Source of the DNA: Flavobacterium sp.
GTDB lineage: Bacteria; Bacteroidota; Bacteroidia; Flavobacteriales; Flavobacteriaceae
Direction of reading: 5' to 3'
DNA length: 14,384 nt
Assembly: GCA_030152225.1 (NCBI GenBank)
Contig: JASLHL010000094.1
Coordinates: 1 to 14,384 of the forward strand
Both the position numbers and the translations under genes were made by a program. Positions 6,652-14,175 of this stretch are shown here, piece after piece. The notes beneath the pieces are model-generated. The model worked only from the letters and a program-made list of their open reading frames with translations. It did not search any database and was not told the origin of the DNA. Each line of letters opens with the position of its first letter. Position 1 is the stretch's first letter.

Positions 6652-8109
6652 TTATAAATCGTTAGTAGTAGCTGTAATATTTTCAATCGAGGCTACCAGT
6701 GTATTGTAGTTTGCAATAGCTTCTGCTTTTTTTAACTGGTAATCAAGTAATTGACGTTGTACTTGAATCACATTGGTCAAATCACTTTTTCCTGTTACAA
6801 ATTCCTTGACAATTAGATTGAAGGTTGTTTCGGCTAAAGTGGTTTGCTTTTCCAATAAGGTAATGGTGCGCTCAGCGTCTTCCACTTGATTTTTAAAGCT
6901 GTAATAGGAGGCTAGTAGGGTATTGTACGTATCCTTGTATTTTGCTTCACTCGATTGCCACCATTTTTTGCCTTCATCTTGTTGTGCCTTGTATTTTTTT
7001 CTAAATACAGGGAGTGAAAGTGTCACCATAGGCATAATCATATCCTTGCCATTCATATTACCCATGGCAAGCATGGGATCGTTGGTCTTGCCGATAATCA
7101 TATATTGTACACCAAGTCCAACCATAGGATAGCTCATTTTGCGATCCATTTCTGCTTTGGCTTGGTAAGCCAACCCTTCTTCGGTTAGCATAGCTAACAT
7201 GGGATTATTGGTTTCTATGGCGGCTTGTACGTCTTCATCAGTCATGAAGAAAGCGACTTTTTCTATTGTTTGTGGAACTGTAACAAGGGTTTGTGCTTCT
7301 TGATCCAACAAAGCATTGAATTTGATTTTTTCCGCTTTGATTTGTGCCTGTAAGCTCTCGATGGTATTTTCAATTTCAATTGTTTCGAGGCGAATACGCA
7401 AAACATCTGACATACCTGAACTACCACCACTCATACTCGTCATCGAACTGCTACTTGAAGAAGCAGGAGTTGAGGTGCTGGTGGTTGCTGTAGCTGTATT
7501 GCCCCCCATAGCCATACCGCCCATGCTGGATGCTCCTGCGCTAGTGGTGCTAGCAGTAGCAGTGGATGTACTGACCATACTATTTGAGGCAGTTGCACCA
7601 GAAGGAGAAGAAAATCGCTGCAAGGCCAATTGTTCTACTTGCTCCAACAACTTCTTATTTTGTTGGGCATTGTGTACTTGTTGTTGTAATTTTTGTAAGA
7701 CATACCATTGGGTGTGTACTTGTAGAATGACTGCTTCTTGGGCTTCTCTATACTGTTGCATTTGCATGCTAGCCATGTGATTGGCTTCCTTTTTAGCTGA
7801 TTTTTTTGTTCCAAACCAAGGTAACATCTGCATCAAGGTCAAATCTCCAATCTGTCGTCCACCCACGATATCCATAGGCTTAGTATAAAAACCCATCGAT
7901 AGTTCAGGATCATCAAAAGCTCCTGCTTGTGGAATTTTTTCTAAAAAAGCTTCATACGCCAAGCGTTGAGCCTGTACCCCAGGATTTTTTTCCAGGGCTA
8001 TTTCGGTATAATAACGCAAAGAATCCACTTGGGTTTTTTGTGCCCAAATCGTTGAAATAGGAGCGAATCCCCCTAGTAAAACGAAAAGGATGGTATATAG
8101 TTTATTCAT
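6652..8109 (-). CDS. TolC/CusC-family outer-membrane efflux channel
   Basis: Outer-membrane subunit of the tripartite efflux system. The preferred start is the ATG at 8107-8109 (485 residues), because MNKLYTILFVLLGGF begins a proper signal peptide, with likely cleavage after STIWA. An in-frame ATG at 8188-8190 would add 27 residues without signal character. The gene overlaps the 3' end of the pump gene by 8 bases, suggesting translational coupling. Two OEP-type halves are visible, with long Gln/Glu/Lys-rich coiled-coil helices (mature halves roughly before 165 and after 235). Between them lies an unusual low-complexity insert of about 67 residues, rich in Ser, Thr, Ala, Gly and Met (about 168-234; includes SSMGGMAMGG and SSSSSSMTSMSGG). 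There is no lipobox Cys, unlike E. coli CusC. Family call is firm; substrate comes from the neighbours. Confidence 0.92.
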   Translation of the reverse strand: MNKLYTILFVLLGGFAPISTIWAQKTQVDSLRYYTEIALEKNPGVQAQRLAYEAFLEKIPQAGAFDDPELSMGFYTKPMDIVGGRQIGDLTLMQMLPWFGTKKSAKKEANHMASMQMQQYREAQEAVILQVHTQWYVLQKLQQQVHNAQQNKKLLEQVEQLALQRFSSPSGATASNSMVSTSTATASTTSAGASSMGGMAMGGNTATATTSTSTPASSSSSSMTSMSGGSSGMSDVLRIRLETIEIENTIESLQAQIKAEKIKFNALLDQEAQTLVTVPQTIEKVAFFMTDEDVQAAIETNNPMLAMLTEEGLAYQAKAEMDRKMSYPMVGLGVQYMIIGKTNDPMLAMGNMNGKDMIMPMVTLSLPVFRKKYKAQQDEGKKWWQSSEAKYKDTYNTLLASYYSFKNQVEDAERTITLLEKQTTLAETTFNLIVKEFVTGKSDLTNVIQVQRQLLDYQLKKAEAIANYNTLVASIENITATTNDL

Positions 8110-11100
8110 GTGTAGCCGTTTTTTCGTTTGACTTTTGTTCTTTTTTGATGGCCCATTCTCGCCACCAACATTGGAATACAGGAACGACAAACATCGTCAT
8201 GGATTGTATGAGCATCCCACCAAAGGTAGGAATGGCCATTGGGATCATAATTTCCGCGCCTTTTCCTGTAGAGGTCATCACGGGGAGCAAGGCAATTAAA
8301 GCTGTTGCTGTAGTCATCGCAGCGGGACGAACTCTTTTTAGCCCAGCGTACACGACTGCCTCGCGAATCTCGTGCTTGGTTTTAGGGTCTCTTGCTTCAA
8401 AAGTATCGTGAATATAGGTCCCCATCAATACGCCATCATTAGTCGCTAAACCAAAGAGAGCAATGAACCCCACCCAGACGGCAATACTCAAGTTAATGCT
8501 GTGCATTTGAAATAAATCCCGCATATTCATCTCGCCAATAGAGAAGTTCATGAACCAAGGTTGTCCATACAACCACAACAGGATAAATCCTCCAGCAAAA
8601 GCCACAAATACCCCTGAGAAGTGAATCAAGGAGGCTGTAATGGTTTTGAATTGGAAGTATAAAATCATGAGAATGGCCAATAAACTCATCGGAACGACGT
8701 ATAATAAGCGTTGAGCTGCGCGTTCTTGTTGTTCGTAATTTCCTGCAAAGGTGTAGGTTACTCCTTTAGGTAGCGTTAATGCACCAGAAGCTAATTTGGT
8801 TTTTAAAACTTGTTCGGCTTCGCGAACCACATCAACCTCTGCCTTGCCGCTAATTTTGTCAAAAATAACATAACCTAACAGAAAAGTATTTTCACTTTGA
8901 ATCATTTGAGAACCTTTGGCATAGGTAATTTCTGCTACATCACTAAGCGGAATTTGTACGCCTGTTCCCGTGGGAATTAATAGCTTGGCCAATGCCTCAG
9001 GATTATCTCTTAATTCTCGAGGATAGCGCAAGCGAACAGGAAAGCGTTCACGTCCTTCCACGGTAGTGGTTAGTTGCATACCGCCAACTGCTGCTTCTAA
9101 GACTTCTTGTAAATCAGCAACAGTAATACCATAACGAGCCATATTAGTTCTATTGAGGTGTATTTCTACATAAGGAGCACCTACAGCTCGATCGTAAAAA
9201 ACAGTAGACGACATAATGGATGGAATGTCTTTTAAGGCCGTTTCCAAGGCCTTACCACCTGCTTCGATTGATTCTAAATCTGGTCCTGAAACTTTTAATC
9301 CCATGGGCGCACGCATTCCCGTTGAAAGCATGACTAAACGCGCTTCAATGGGTTGTAATTTGGGTGCTGAGGTTAACCCTGGAAGATGAGACACATTGAC
9401 GATTTGTTGCCAAATGTCCTCGGGCTTTTTAATTTCTGGACGCCATTGTCTAAAGAATTTTCCATTTTTATCGGGAACCAAACTGTCTCTTGGAATCTGG
9501 CGAAAACCATTCGATACGTGATAAGTTGAACCATCAATCAATTCAAAATCACCGTTTTTCGTTACTTTAAAACGCTCACGGTGTCCATCTTCATCCAAGA
9601 AGTACTCTGGTTTGTAATTGATGGTATTTTCAAACATTTGGGTAGGAGCAGGGTCAAGGGCGGAGTTTACACGTCCCCACTTGCCAATGGTCAATTCTAC
9701 CTCTGGAATATGTTGAATGCGCTTATCTAAGGTTCGAATGAAGTTTAAGTTTTGTTCAATCCCCGTATGCGGCATACTCGTCGGCATAAGCAAAAAAGAA
9801 CCTTCGTTTAAACTCGGCATAAATTCCTCACCAATACCAGGAAAGGTTTCGGAAGATTTTTGCCAAAAAGACGTTTCTCTAAAGGATTTCCATCCTACTG
9901 TTTCAAAGCCCTTAGCAACAAATCCAAAAGAAGTATTGAATCCCAGCCAGGCCATCATACCCAACAGGACAGTGAGTATAGGAATAGCCATGAACTTCCA
10001 TCGGTTGGCAAGTGCCCAACGCAAGATTTGTTCGTAATAAATCACGAGTATCCATAAAATAGCTAGAATACTACCTATGGCAAGAATAACAAAAATAAAG
10101 TTTAATCCCGTACTAGCCTGTGTACCCAAGGGAAGCCATTCAATAGCTAGGTAGTAAACTGCCACAAATAATGTGATCCCTACATTGATGTAGTTGGCCG
10201 TTTTTTCACTTCTCCATGTAGGCGTATATAAGTTGTTGATCCCTACAAAAGTTAGCGCAAGGGCTGTAAAAATACCGGTATATATCCACAAGGCAATTCC
10301 CACTACACACAGGGTGTAATTGGCTATTTTACGCACCTTTGCTTTGTTTATTTTGATGGAGTATATATAGTAAGCAATTGTAGGTAAGATGATAATACCC
10401 AGCAAAAAGGCAGAGACCAAAGCAAATGTTTTGGTGTAAGCCAAGGGTTTAAATAATTTACCTTCTTGTGCTTCCATGGCAAATACAGGTAAGAAACTGA
10501 TAATGGTGGTTAACATAGCTGTTGACAAGGCACCAGATACTTCAGAAACGGCTTTTATAATGAGGTTAACAAAGGCTTTTCCTCTGCTTTCCACTCCACG
10601 TGCTCGTTCTTCTTCCATATGGCGAATAATGCTCTCGACAAAGACGACCCCAACATCAACCATAACTCCAATGGCGATGGCAATACCCGATAGAGCAACA
10701 ATATTAGCTTCAATCCCCATGTAACGCATGATGATAAAAGTCGCTAATACCCCAATGGGCAAAATACTGGAAATGATGATGGAAGCGCGTAAATTAATGA
10801 CCAAGACGATCACTACGATAATACAGATGAGTATTTCATGTGCTAGTGCGGTTTCTAATGTACCAATGGTTTCTTTGATTAAACCGGAACGATCATAAAA
10901 AGGAACGACAGTCACTTTGGAAATAGTTCCATCGGCTAGCGTCTTTTGTGGAAGTCCAGCTTCCATCGCTGCAATTTTACCTTTTACATTGTCAATGACT
11001 TCCATGGGATTTGCACCATAGCGAGCAACGACAACACCACCAACCGCCTCAATGCCTTCTTTGTCTAACCCCCCCCTACGCGTGGCAGGACCTAAGTTGA

Positions 11101-11947
11101 CAAAAGCGACATCCTTTATTTTTACTGGTGTATTATTGCGCACGGTAACCACAGCATCTTCTAAATCTTGAATGCTTTTGATGTAGCCTAATCCGCGAAC
11201 AAGGTATTCCGCTTGGTTGATTTCAATGGTTTCTGCCCCAATATCGAGATTGCTTTTTTGAATGGCATCCATAATATCCATGATGGAAACATTATAGGCA
11301 CGCATGGCATCAGGATTTACTTCTACCTGGTATTCTTTGACATAACCTCCTATAGAAGCTACTTCAGCAACGCCTTCAGCTGAAGCTAAGCTATATTTAG
11401 CATAGAAATCCTGAATTGTACGCAATTCATCAGGATCCCAACCACCAGTAGGTTCGCCTGTTTGAGGATTTCTACCTTCTAGGGTATACCAATAAACCTG
11501 TCCTAATGCAGTAGCATCAGGCCCCAAAGTAGGGATAACTACCTCTGGTAAAGTTCCTGAAGGGAGTGAATTTAATTTTTCTAAGATTCGAGATCTACTC
11601 CAATAGAATTCTACATCTTCTTCAAAGATGATGTAGATAAAAGACATACCGAACATGGAACTACTTCGAATGGTTTTTACACCTGGAACCCCTAATAATG
11701 ATGTCGTTAGGGGATACGTAATTTGTTCTTGAATGTCTTTAGGGGATCGTCCCATCCATTCTGTGGCTACAATTTGTTGATTCTCACCAATATCGGGAAT
11801 GGCATCTACGGGAACGGGGTCACTTGGCAAAAGATTTTGATGCCAAGTAAAGGGGGCTGTAATTAATCCCCATACTACAACGATAACTAGGATTAAGATC
11901 GTAATTAATCGATTATGTAGGAAATACTTAATGATTTTATTAAGCAT
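8102..11947 (-). CDS. cusA: CusA/CzcA-family heavy-metal RND pump
   Basis: Inner-membrane proton-driven pump, the motor of the tripartite system. TM1 (about 12-30) is followed by the first porter region, then TM2-6 (about 370-528). TM4 has GVMVDVGVVFVES with Asp431, placed like the acidic proton-relay residue of HME-RND pumps. The second porter region (about 670-1080) contains MLSTGMRAPMG (873-883), a Met-rich stretch typical of the Cu/Ag branch. The last TM set follows (about 1083-1260), with FGLATNDGVLMG at 1164-1175. At 1281 residues it exceeds the roughly 1050 of CusA: a hydrophobic block (about 540-640) is inserted between TM6 and TM7, and residues about 775-850 add a charged porter insertion. 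The start is ATG 11945-11947; no consensus promoter was found in the 270-base gap upstream, so read-through from 12643 is likely. Cu/Ag specificity is inferred. Confidence 0.94.
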   Translation of the reverse strand: MLNKIIKYFLHNRLITILILVIVVVWGLITAPFTWHQNLLPSDPVPVDAIPDIGENQQIVATEWMGRSPKDIQEQITYPLTTSLLGVPGVKTIRSSSMFGMSFIYIIFEEDVEFYWSRSRILEKLNSLPSGTLPEVVIPTLGPDATALGQVYWYTLEGRNPQTGEPTGGWDPDELRTIQDFYAKYSLASAEGVAEVASIGGYVKEYQVEVNPDAMRAYNVSIMDIMDAIQKSNLDIGAETIEINQAEYLVRGLGYIKSIQDLEDAVVTVRNNTPVKIKDVAFVNLGPATRRGGLDKEGIEAVGGVVVARYGANPMEVIDNVKGKIAAMEAGLPQKTLADGTISKVTVVPFYDRSGLIKETIGTLETALAHEILICIIVVIVLVINLRASIIISSILPIGVLATFIIMRYMGIEANIVALSGIAIAIGVMVDVGVVFVESIIRHMEEERARGVESRGKAFVNLIIKAVSEVSGALSTAMLTTIISFLPVFAMEAQEGKLFKPLAYTKTFALVSAFLLGIIILPTIAYYIYSIKINKAKVRKIANYTLCVVGIALWIYTGIFTALALTFVGINNLYTPTWRSEKTANYINVGITLFVAVYYLAIEWLPLGTQASTGLNFIFVILAIGSILAILWILVIYYEQILRWALANRWKFMAIPILTVLLGMMAWLGFNTSFGFVAKGFETVGWKSFRETSFWQKSSETFPGIGEEFMPSLNEGSFLLMPTSMPHTGIEQNLNFIRTLDKRIQHIPEVELTIGKWGRVNSALDPAPTQMFENTINYKPEYFLDEDGHRERFKVTKNGDFELIDGSTYHVSNGFRQIPRDSLVPDKNGKFFRQWRPEIKKPEDIWQQIVNVSHLPGLTSAPKLQPIEARLVMLSTGMRAPMGLKVSGPDLESIEAGGKALETALKDIPSIMSSTVFYDRAVGAPYVEIHLNRTNMARYGITVADLQEVLEAAVGGMQLTTTVEGRERFPVRLRYPRELRDNPEALAKLLIPTGTGVQIPLSDVAEITYAKGSQMIQSENTFLLGYVIFDKISGKAEVDVVREAEQVLKTKLASGALTLPKGVTYTFAGNYEQQERAAQRLLYVVPMSLLAILMILYFQFKTITASLIHFSGVFVAFAGGFILLWLYGQPWFMNFSIGEMNMRDLFQMHSINLSIAVWVGFIALFGLATNDGVLMGTYIHDTFEARDPKTKHEIREAVVYAGLKRVRPAAMTTATALIALLPVMTSTGKGAEIMIPMAIPTFGGMLIQSMTMFVVPVFQCWWREWAIKKEQKSNEKTATHE

Positions 11948-12217
11948 ATGGATGTTTTTAAAGTGTTAATGATACGCGATAAGAAACACCGATTGACTCG
12001 CATTTAGTCCCAATAAAGGGGGCGAATAATACAATCTATCCTATTAAAGATAAGAAAAAAGTAAATACAATTGATTGATTTCAATGTAGTTAAATAATTC
12101 TCTGTCTTTGAATAGGCAAAGTAAAGTGTTCCGAAAAAAAAGGGGTAATTAGCAAAGTACGTCTCAGGAAGTCATAAGAAAGACACAAAAGAAAGAGACC
12201 TACAAGGCAAAACGGTA
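11948..12217. other. Spacer between the Cys/Met-rich gene and the pump gene
   Basis: No gene is seen on either strand and no strong terminator hairpin. On the minus strand a near-consensus TATCTTTA (about 12044-12051) and a TACATTTG at 12234-12241, inside the end of the upstream gene, are the only promoter-like boxes. The two genes are probably cotranscribed, possibly with a weak internal promoter. Confidence 0.4.
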
Positions 12218-12643
12218 TCATATACGATAAATACAAATGTAGGAAAGCCGGTCGATGGTAGTAAATTTGAATCCATCAACGGCAATAGGTGTAGGGTAAG
12301 GAGTTAACGCTACTGATTTTAAATCGGTCAGGTAGTTTGAATTAAACCACTTGGCTTGAATCGCTGCTTTTTTCTCTTTGGATTGAGGAGCTGCTTCTGT
12401 TTGCTCTACTTGTAGATCAGCCTGTACCGTATTGATACGAGCCATAGGAGAACAACACAACATGTCTGCCATGTTCTGATGCCCACTCGCAGCATCATTG
12501 GAACAACAGGGCAAAGTGTCTTCCTCCATTTCCATACAACTAGTCATAGCCGTAGTCATCTCATTACAGTTCCAACTAATAATTGGATTCGCTGTAACAA
12601 GTACGGATAAAGACAGTACAAGTATGGATAAGTATTTCTTCAT
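12218..12643 (-). CDS. Small secreted Cys/Met-rich protein of the efflux operon
   Basis: A 141-residue protein with a clear N-terminal signal (MKKYLSILVLSLSVLVTA, likely cleavage near residue 18). The exported part starts with a region dense in thiol and thioether residues: Cys26, Cys36, CC at 46-47, CC at 63-64, and Met29, 33, 37, 39, 58, 61 and 67. A charged linker (about 78-95) and a C-terminal part with TPYPTP and one more Cys (137) follow. The pattern suggests periplasmic soft-metal binding, such as Cu(I) or Ag(I), but this is inference. Bacteroidota efflux operons often open with small Cys-pair proteins (for example those named HYC_CC_PP); this may be a divergent relative, although I see no HYC motif. 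It has its own TATCTTTG promoter and precedes the pump gene on the same strand. Confidence 0.82.
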   Translation of the reverse strand: MKKYLSILVLSLSVLVTANPIISWNCNEMTTAMTSCMEMEEDTLPCCSNDAASGHQNMADMLCCSPMARINTVQADLQVEQTEAAPQSKEKKAAIQAKWFNSNYLTDLKSVALTPYPTPIAVDGFKFTTIDRLSYICIYRI

Positions 12644-12681
12644 GATCTAAAAATGTAGGCAACGGTTAGGTACCTAAGATA

Positions 12682-12689
12682 CAAAGATA
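12682..12689 (-). promoter_or_regulatory. Promoter -7 box of the Cys/Met-rich gene and efflux operon
   Basis: On the minus strand it reads TATCTTTG (TAnnTTTG). It ends 38 bases before the ATG at 12641-12643, so the leader would be short. No exact TTTG is seen at -33. This is the best candidate for the main promoter of the efflux operon. Confidence 0.5.
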
Positions 12690-12718
12690 TAAAAAAAAGT
12701 TTACAGTTAATGGTTAAC

Positions 12719-12745
12719 AGTTTGCTCGGTTTGCTCGGTTTGTGT
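12719..12745. repeat. Short tandem repeat, 9-base unit
   Basis: TTTGCTCGG occurs twice in a row, followed by a partial third unit (TTTGTG). It directly follows CAGTTAATGGTTAACAG, itself an imperfect inverted repeat. Nothing else is recognised between the operon promoter and the terminator at 12806. Confidence 0.5.
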
Positions 12746-12805
12746 GATTTATCTCACTGCCTTACGATTTTCATTCTGTCGACGATGCTGCATAGTGAAA
12801 AAAAA

Positions 12806-12847
12806 CAAACGAACTCACTTGACGATATAGTCAAGTGAGTTCGTTTG
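12806..12847 (-). terminator. Strong terminator of the 12880-13782 gene
   Basis: An 18-bp perfect stem (12806-12823 with 12830-12847; CAAACGAACTCACTTGAC and its complement) surrounds the loop GATATA. Read on the minus strand it is followed by an uninterrupted run of eight T (complement of 12798-12805). It lies 33 bases beyond the minus-strand stop at 12880 and insulates the efflux promoter. Confidence 0.9.
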
Positions 12848-12856
12848 GTAGTTTTA

Positions 12857-12890
12857 TACTTTCTGTCAACTGTCAACAGTTAACCAACAT
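12857..12890. repeat. TGTCAAC heptamer pair between gene and terminator
   Basis: CTGTCAACTGTCAACAGTTAACC contains two adjacent TGTCAAC units followed by the related AGTTAAC. It overlaps the last codons of the 12880-13782 gene. Similar GTTAACAG and CAGTTAA words occur at 12705-12720 in the opposite orientation. Confidence 0.4.
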
Positions 12891-13782
12891 TGTATCGGAT
12901 TACTGCGTTATTTTTTGCAGATCGAGTACTATTAAAAAACTGTGACAAGGTATAAGGTGTTCGTTTTTTTTCACAGGTTTTCGCGATTTCTTCCATAGAG
13001 TTTGGTGAGAAAAGGAGTAATTCCAATGATTTTAAAAAGCGTTCTTTCTTCTGGTAATTCAATAGCGTATCACCGAAAAAGTAAACCATATTTTCTTTAA
13101 ATTCAAGTAGCGATAACTGATGGTGTTGTAAAAGTGAAAGTAGTTTTATATCATCGGCAGTTTCGGAATCTAGTAGAGTATTGTAAATTGAAAGGTGTTT
13201 GTTTTTGTCTTTGAGATAAAAATTAAAATCGAGTAGGAGATCTTCGAGAGGGGTGTCTATTTTTAAATAAAATAGATTTACGGTAAACTCTCTGTTTTCT
13301 GAGATGTGAATAGTTCCTACTAAAGCGCATAATTGCTTGCTTCTGTCCAAGCAGTTAAACGTAATATTGCCATAGCTATTGGCAGGTTGATCGTTGAATT
13401 TATCCTTTATTTCTTGTTGAACAGCACGTAGTATTTTACCTTGTTTATCCTGCTTAATTTTTGAGAAGTCAAGCTCTCGTATTAGTTCTTGAGATTCATT
13501 TAACGTAAGAGAAAAAGGAGTACTGTAGGTGATTTTATCTTCGCTTTTTTGAAGTTGAGCATAGTTAATATGCAGTAAAGCTTCAAATAAGGTTGAAGTC
13601 ATTGCCTTAAAATTATTAAAGTGATAATGTTGAAAAGCAAGGGAGTTCAAGTTGCCACAGGGGGCAATTTTGACAAAATGCCGCACAAAGTGAGTAAGTT
13701 TACTTTGTACTTCTTCAAATAATTCGAGTTTCATAAGGTTTGCTAGTGTTGTTGAGTTGTTAGAAAAACGCATTACTATCAT
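12880..13782 (-). CDS. Hypothetical protein, 300 residues
   Basis: I do not recognise this protein. It has no signal peptide and no membrane segment, so it is probably cytoplasmic. It is rich in Leu, Lys, Asn and Phe. Visible features are a helical N-terminal part (MKLELFEEVQSKLTHFVRHF, from residue 17), a strand-rich middle (about 136-176) and a Leu-rich helical stretch (about 212-260). A basic C-terminus follows (SMEEIAKTCEKKRTPYTLSQ onward), whose 'EEIAKTC...TLSQFF' pattern faintly recalls a helix-turn-helix; I would not assign it. The start is uncertain: ATGs at 13780-13782, 13771-13773 and 13732-13734 are all in frame, and the last gives a typical helical beginning. No clear promoter is seen. 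Its composition is more AT-rich than the efflux operon, and a strong terminator follows. It looks like a single-gene unit. Confidence 0.7.
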   Translation of the reverse strand: MIVMRFSNNSTTLANLMKLELFEEVQSKLTHFVRHFVKIAPCGNLNSLAFQHYHFNNFKAMTSTLFEALLHINYAQLQKSEDKITYSTPFSLTLNESQELIRELDFSKIKQDKQGKILRAVQQEIKDKFNDQPANSYGNITFNCLDRSKQLCALVGTIHISENREFTVNLFYLKIDTPLEDLLLDFNFYLKDKNKHLSIYNTLLDSETADDIKLLSLLQHHQLSLLEFKENMVYFFGDTLLNYQKKERFLKSLELLLFSPNSMEEIAKTCEKKRTPYTLSQFFNSTRSAKNNAVIRYNVG

Positions 13783-14175
13783 TAATGCAATTTCAATGCT
13801 AGTTTAGTTAGAATTTAGCAAGAATCCAAATCGAAATATGTTAATATGTTATTTATATGATGTTAAAATTATTTGATAAGCTTTGTTGTTTATCTTTAAA
13901 TTAAAGGAATGTTGTTTTTTTTTAGCTTTTAAAATCGATTATTGCTTTATAAGTTGTACGATTTTTAAATTAAATTTTTTTTTGTATTTGATTGTAAAAC
14001 TGTGAAAATCATAGTTTTTACTCAGTTTTTATAAAAAAAACACAGATGTATTGAGGAAAATTGCAAGTGAATGAGGTCGCTTGCTGAGATTTACCTCCCT
14101 TTTATTTCTAGTTTAATAGAGATATTTCTCTTTTTGGAGATAAAAAAGGCAAAACACAGCAAGAAAAACTAAAAA
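13783..14175. other. AT-rich spacer without genes
   Basis: About 390 bases with many A and T runs (for example around 13911-13923 and 13969-13984). No open frame of interest, no tRNA and no exact TAnnTTTG box in the orientation of the 13782 gene. The only structured element is the hairpin at 14063-14084. Its last part must contain the promoter of the minus-strand gene at 13782. Confidence 0.6.
14063..14084 (-). terminator. Weak terminator-like hairpin
   Basis: GCAAGTGA (14063-14070) pairs with TCGCTTGC (14077-14084) with one G-T pair around a 6-base loop. Read on the minus strand it is followed by AATTTTCC. It could end the transcript of the gene fragment whose stop lies at 14176, but the T-tract is short. 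Confidence 0.3.

Noticed and set aside
7316..7780. Plus-strand frame of 154 residues opposite the channel gene
   Set aside because: It is the antisense of the low-complexity insert and coiled coil of the TolC-like gene. Its Val/Leu/Ala runs mirror Ser/Thr/Ala codons, and it has no start context.
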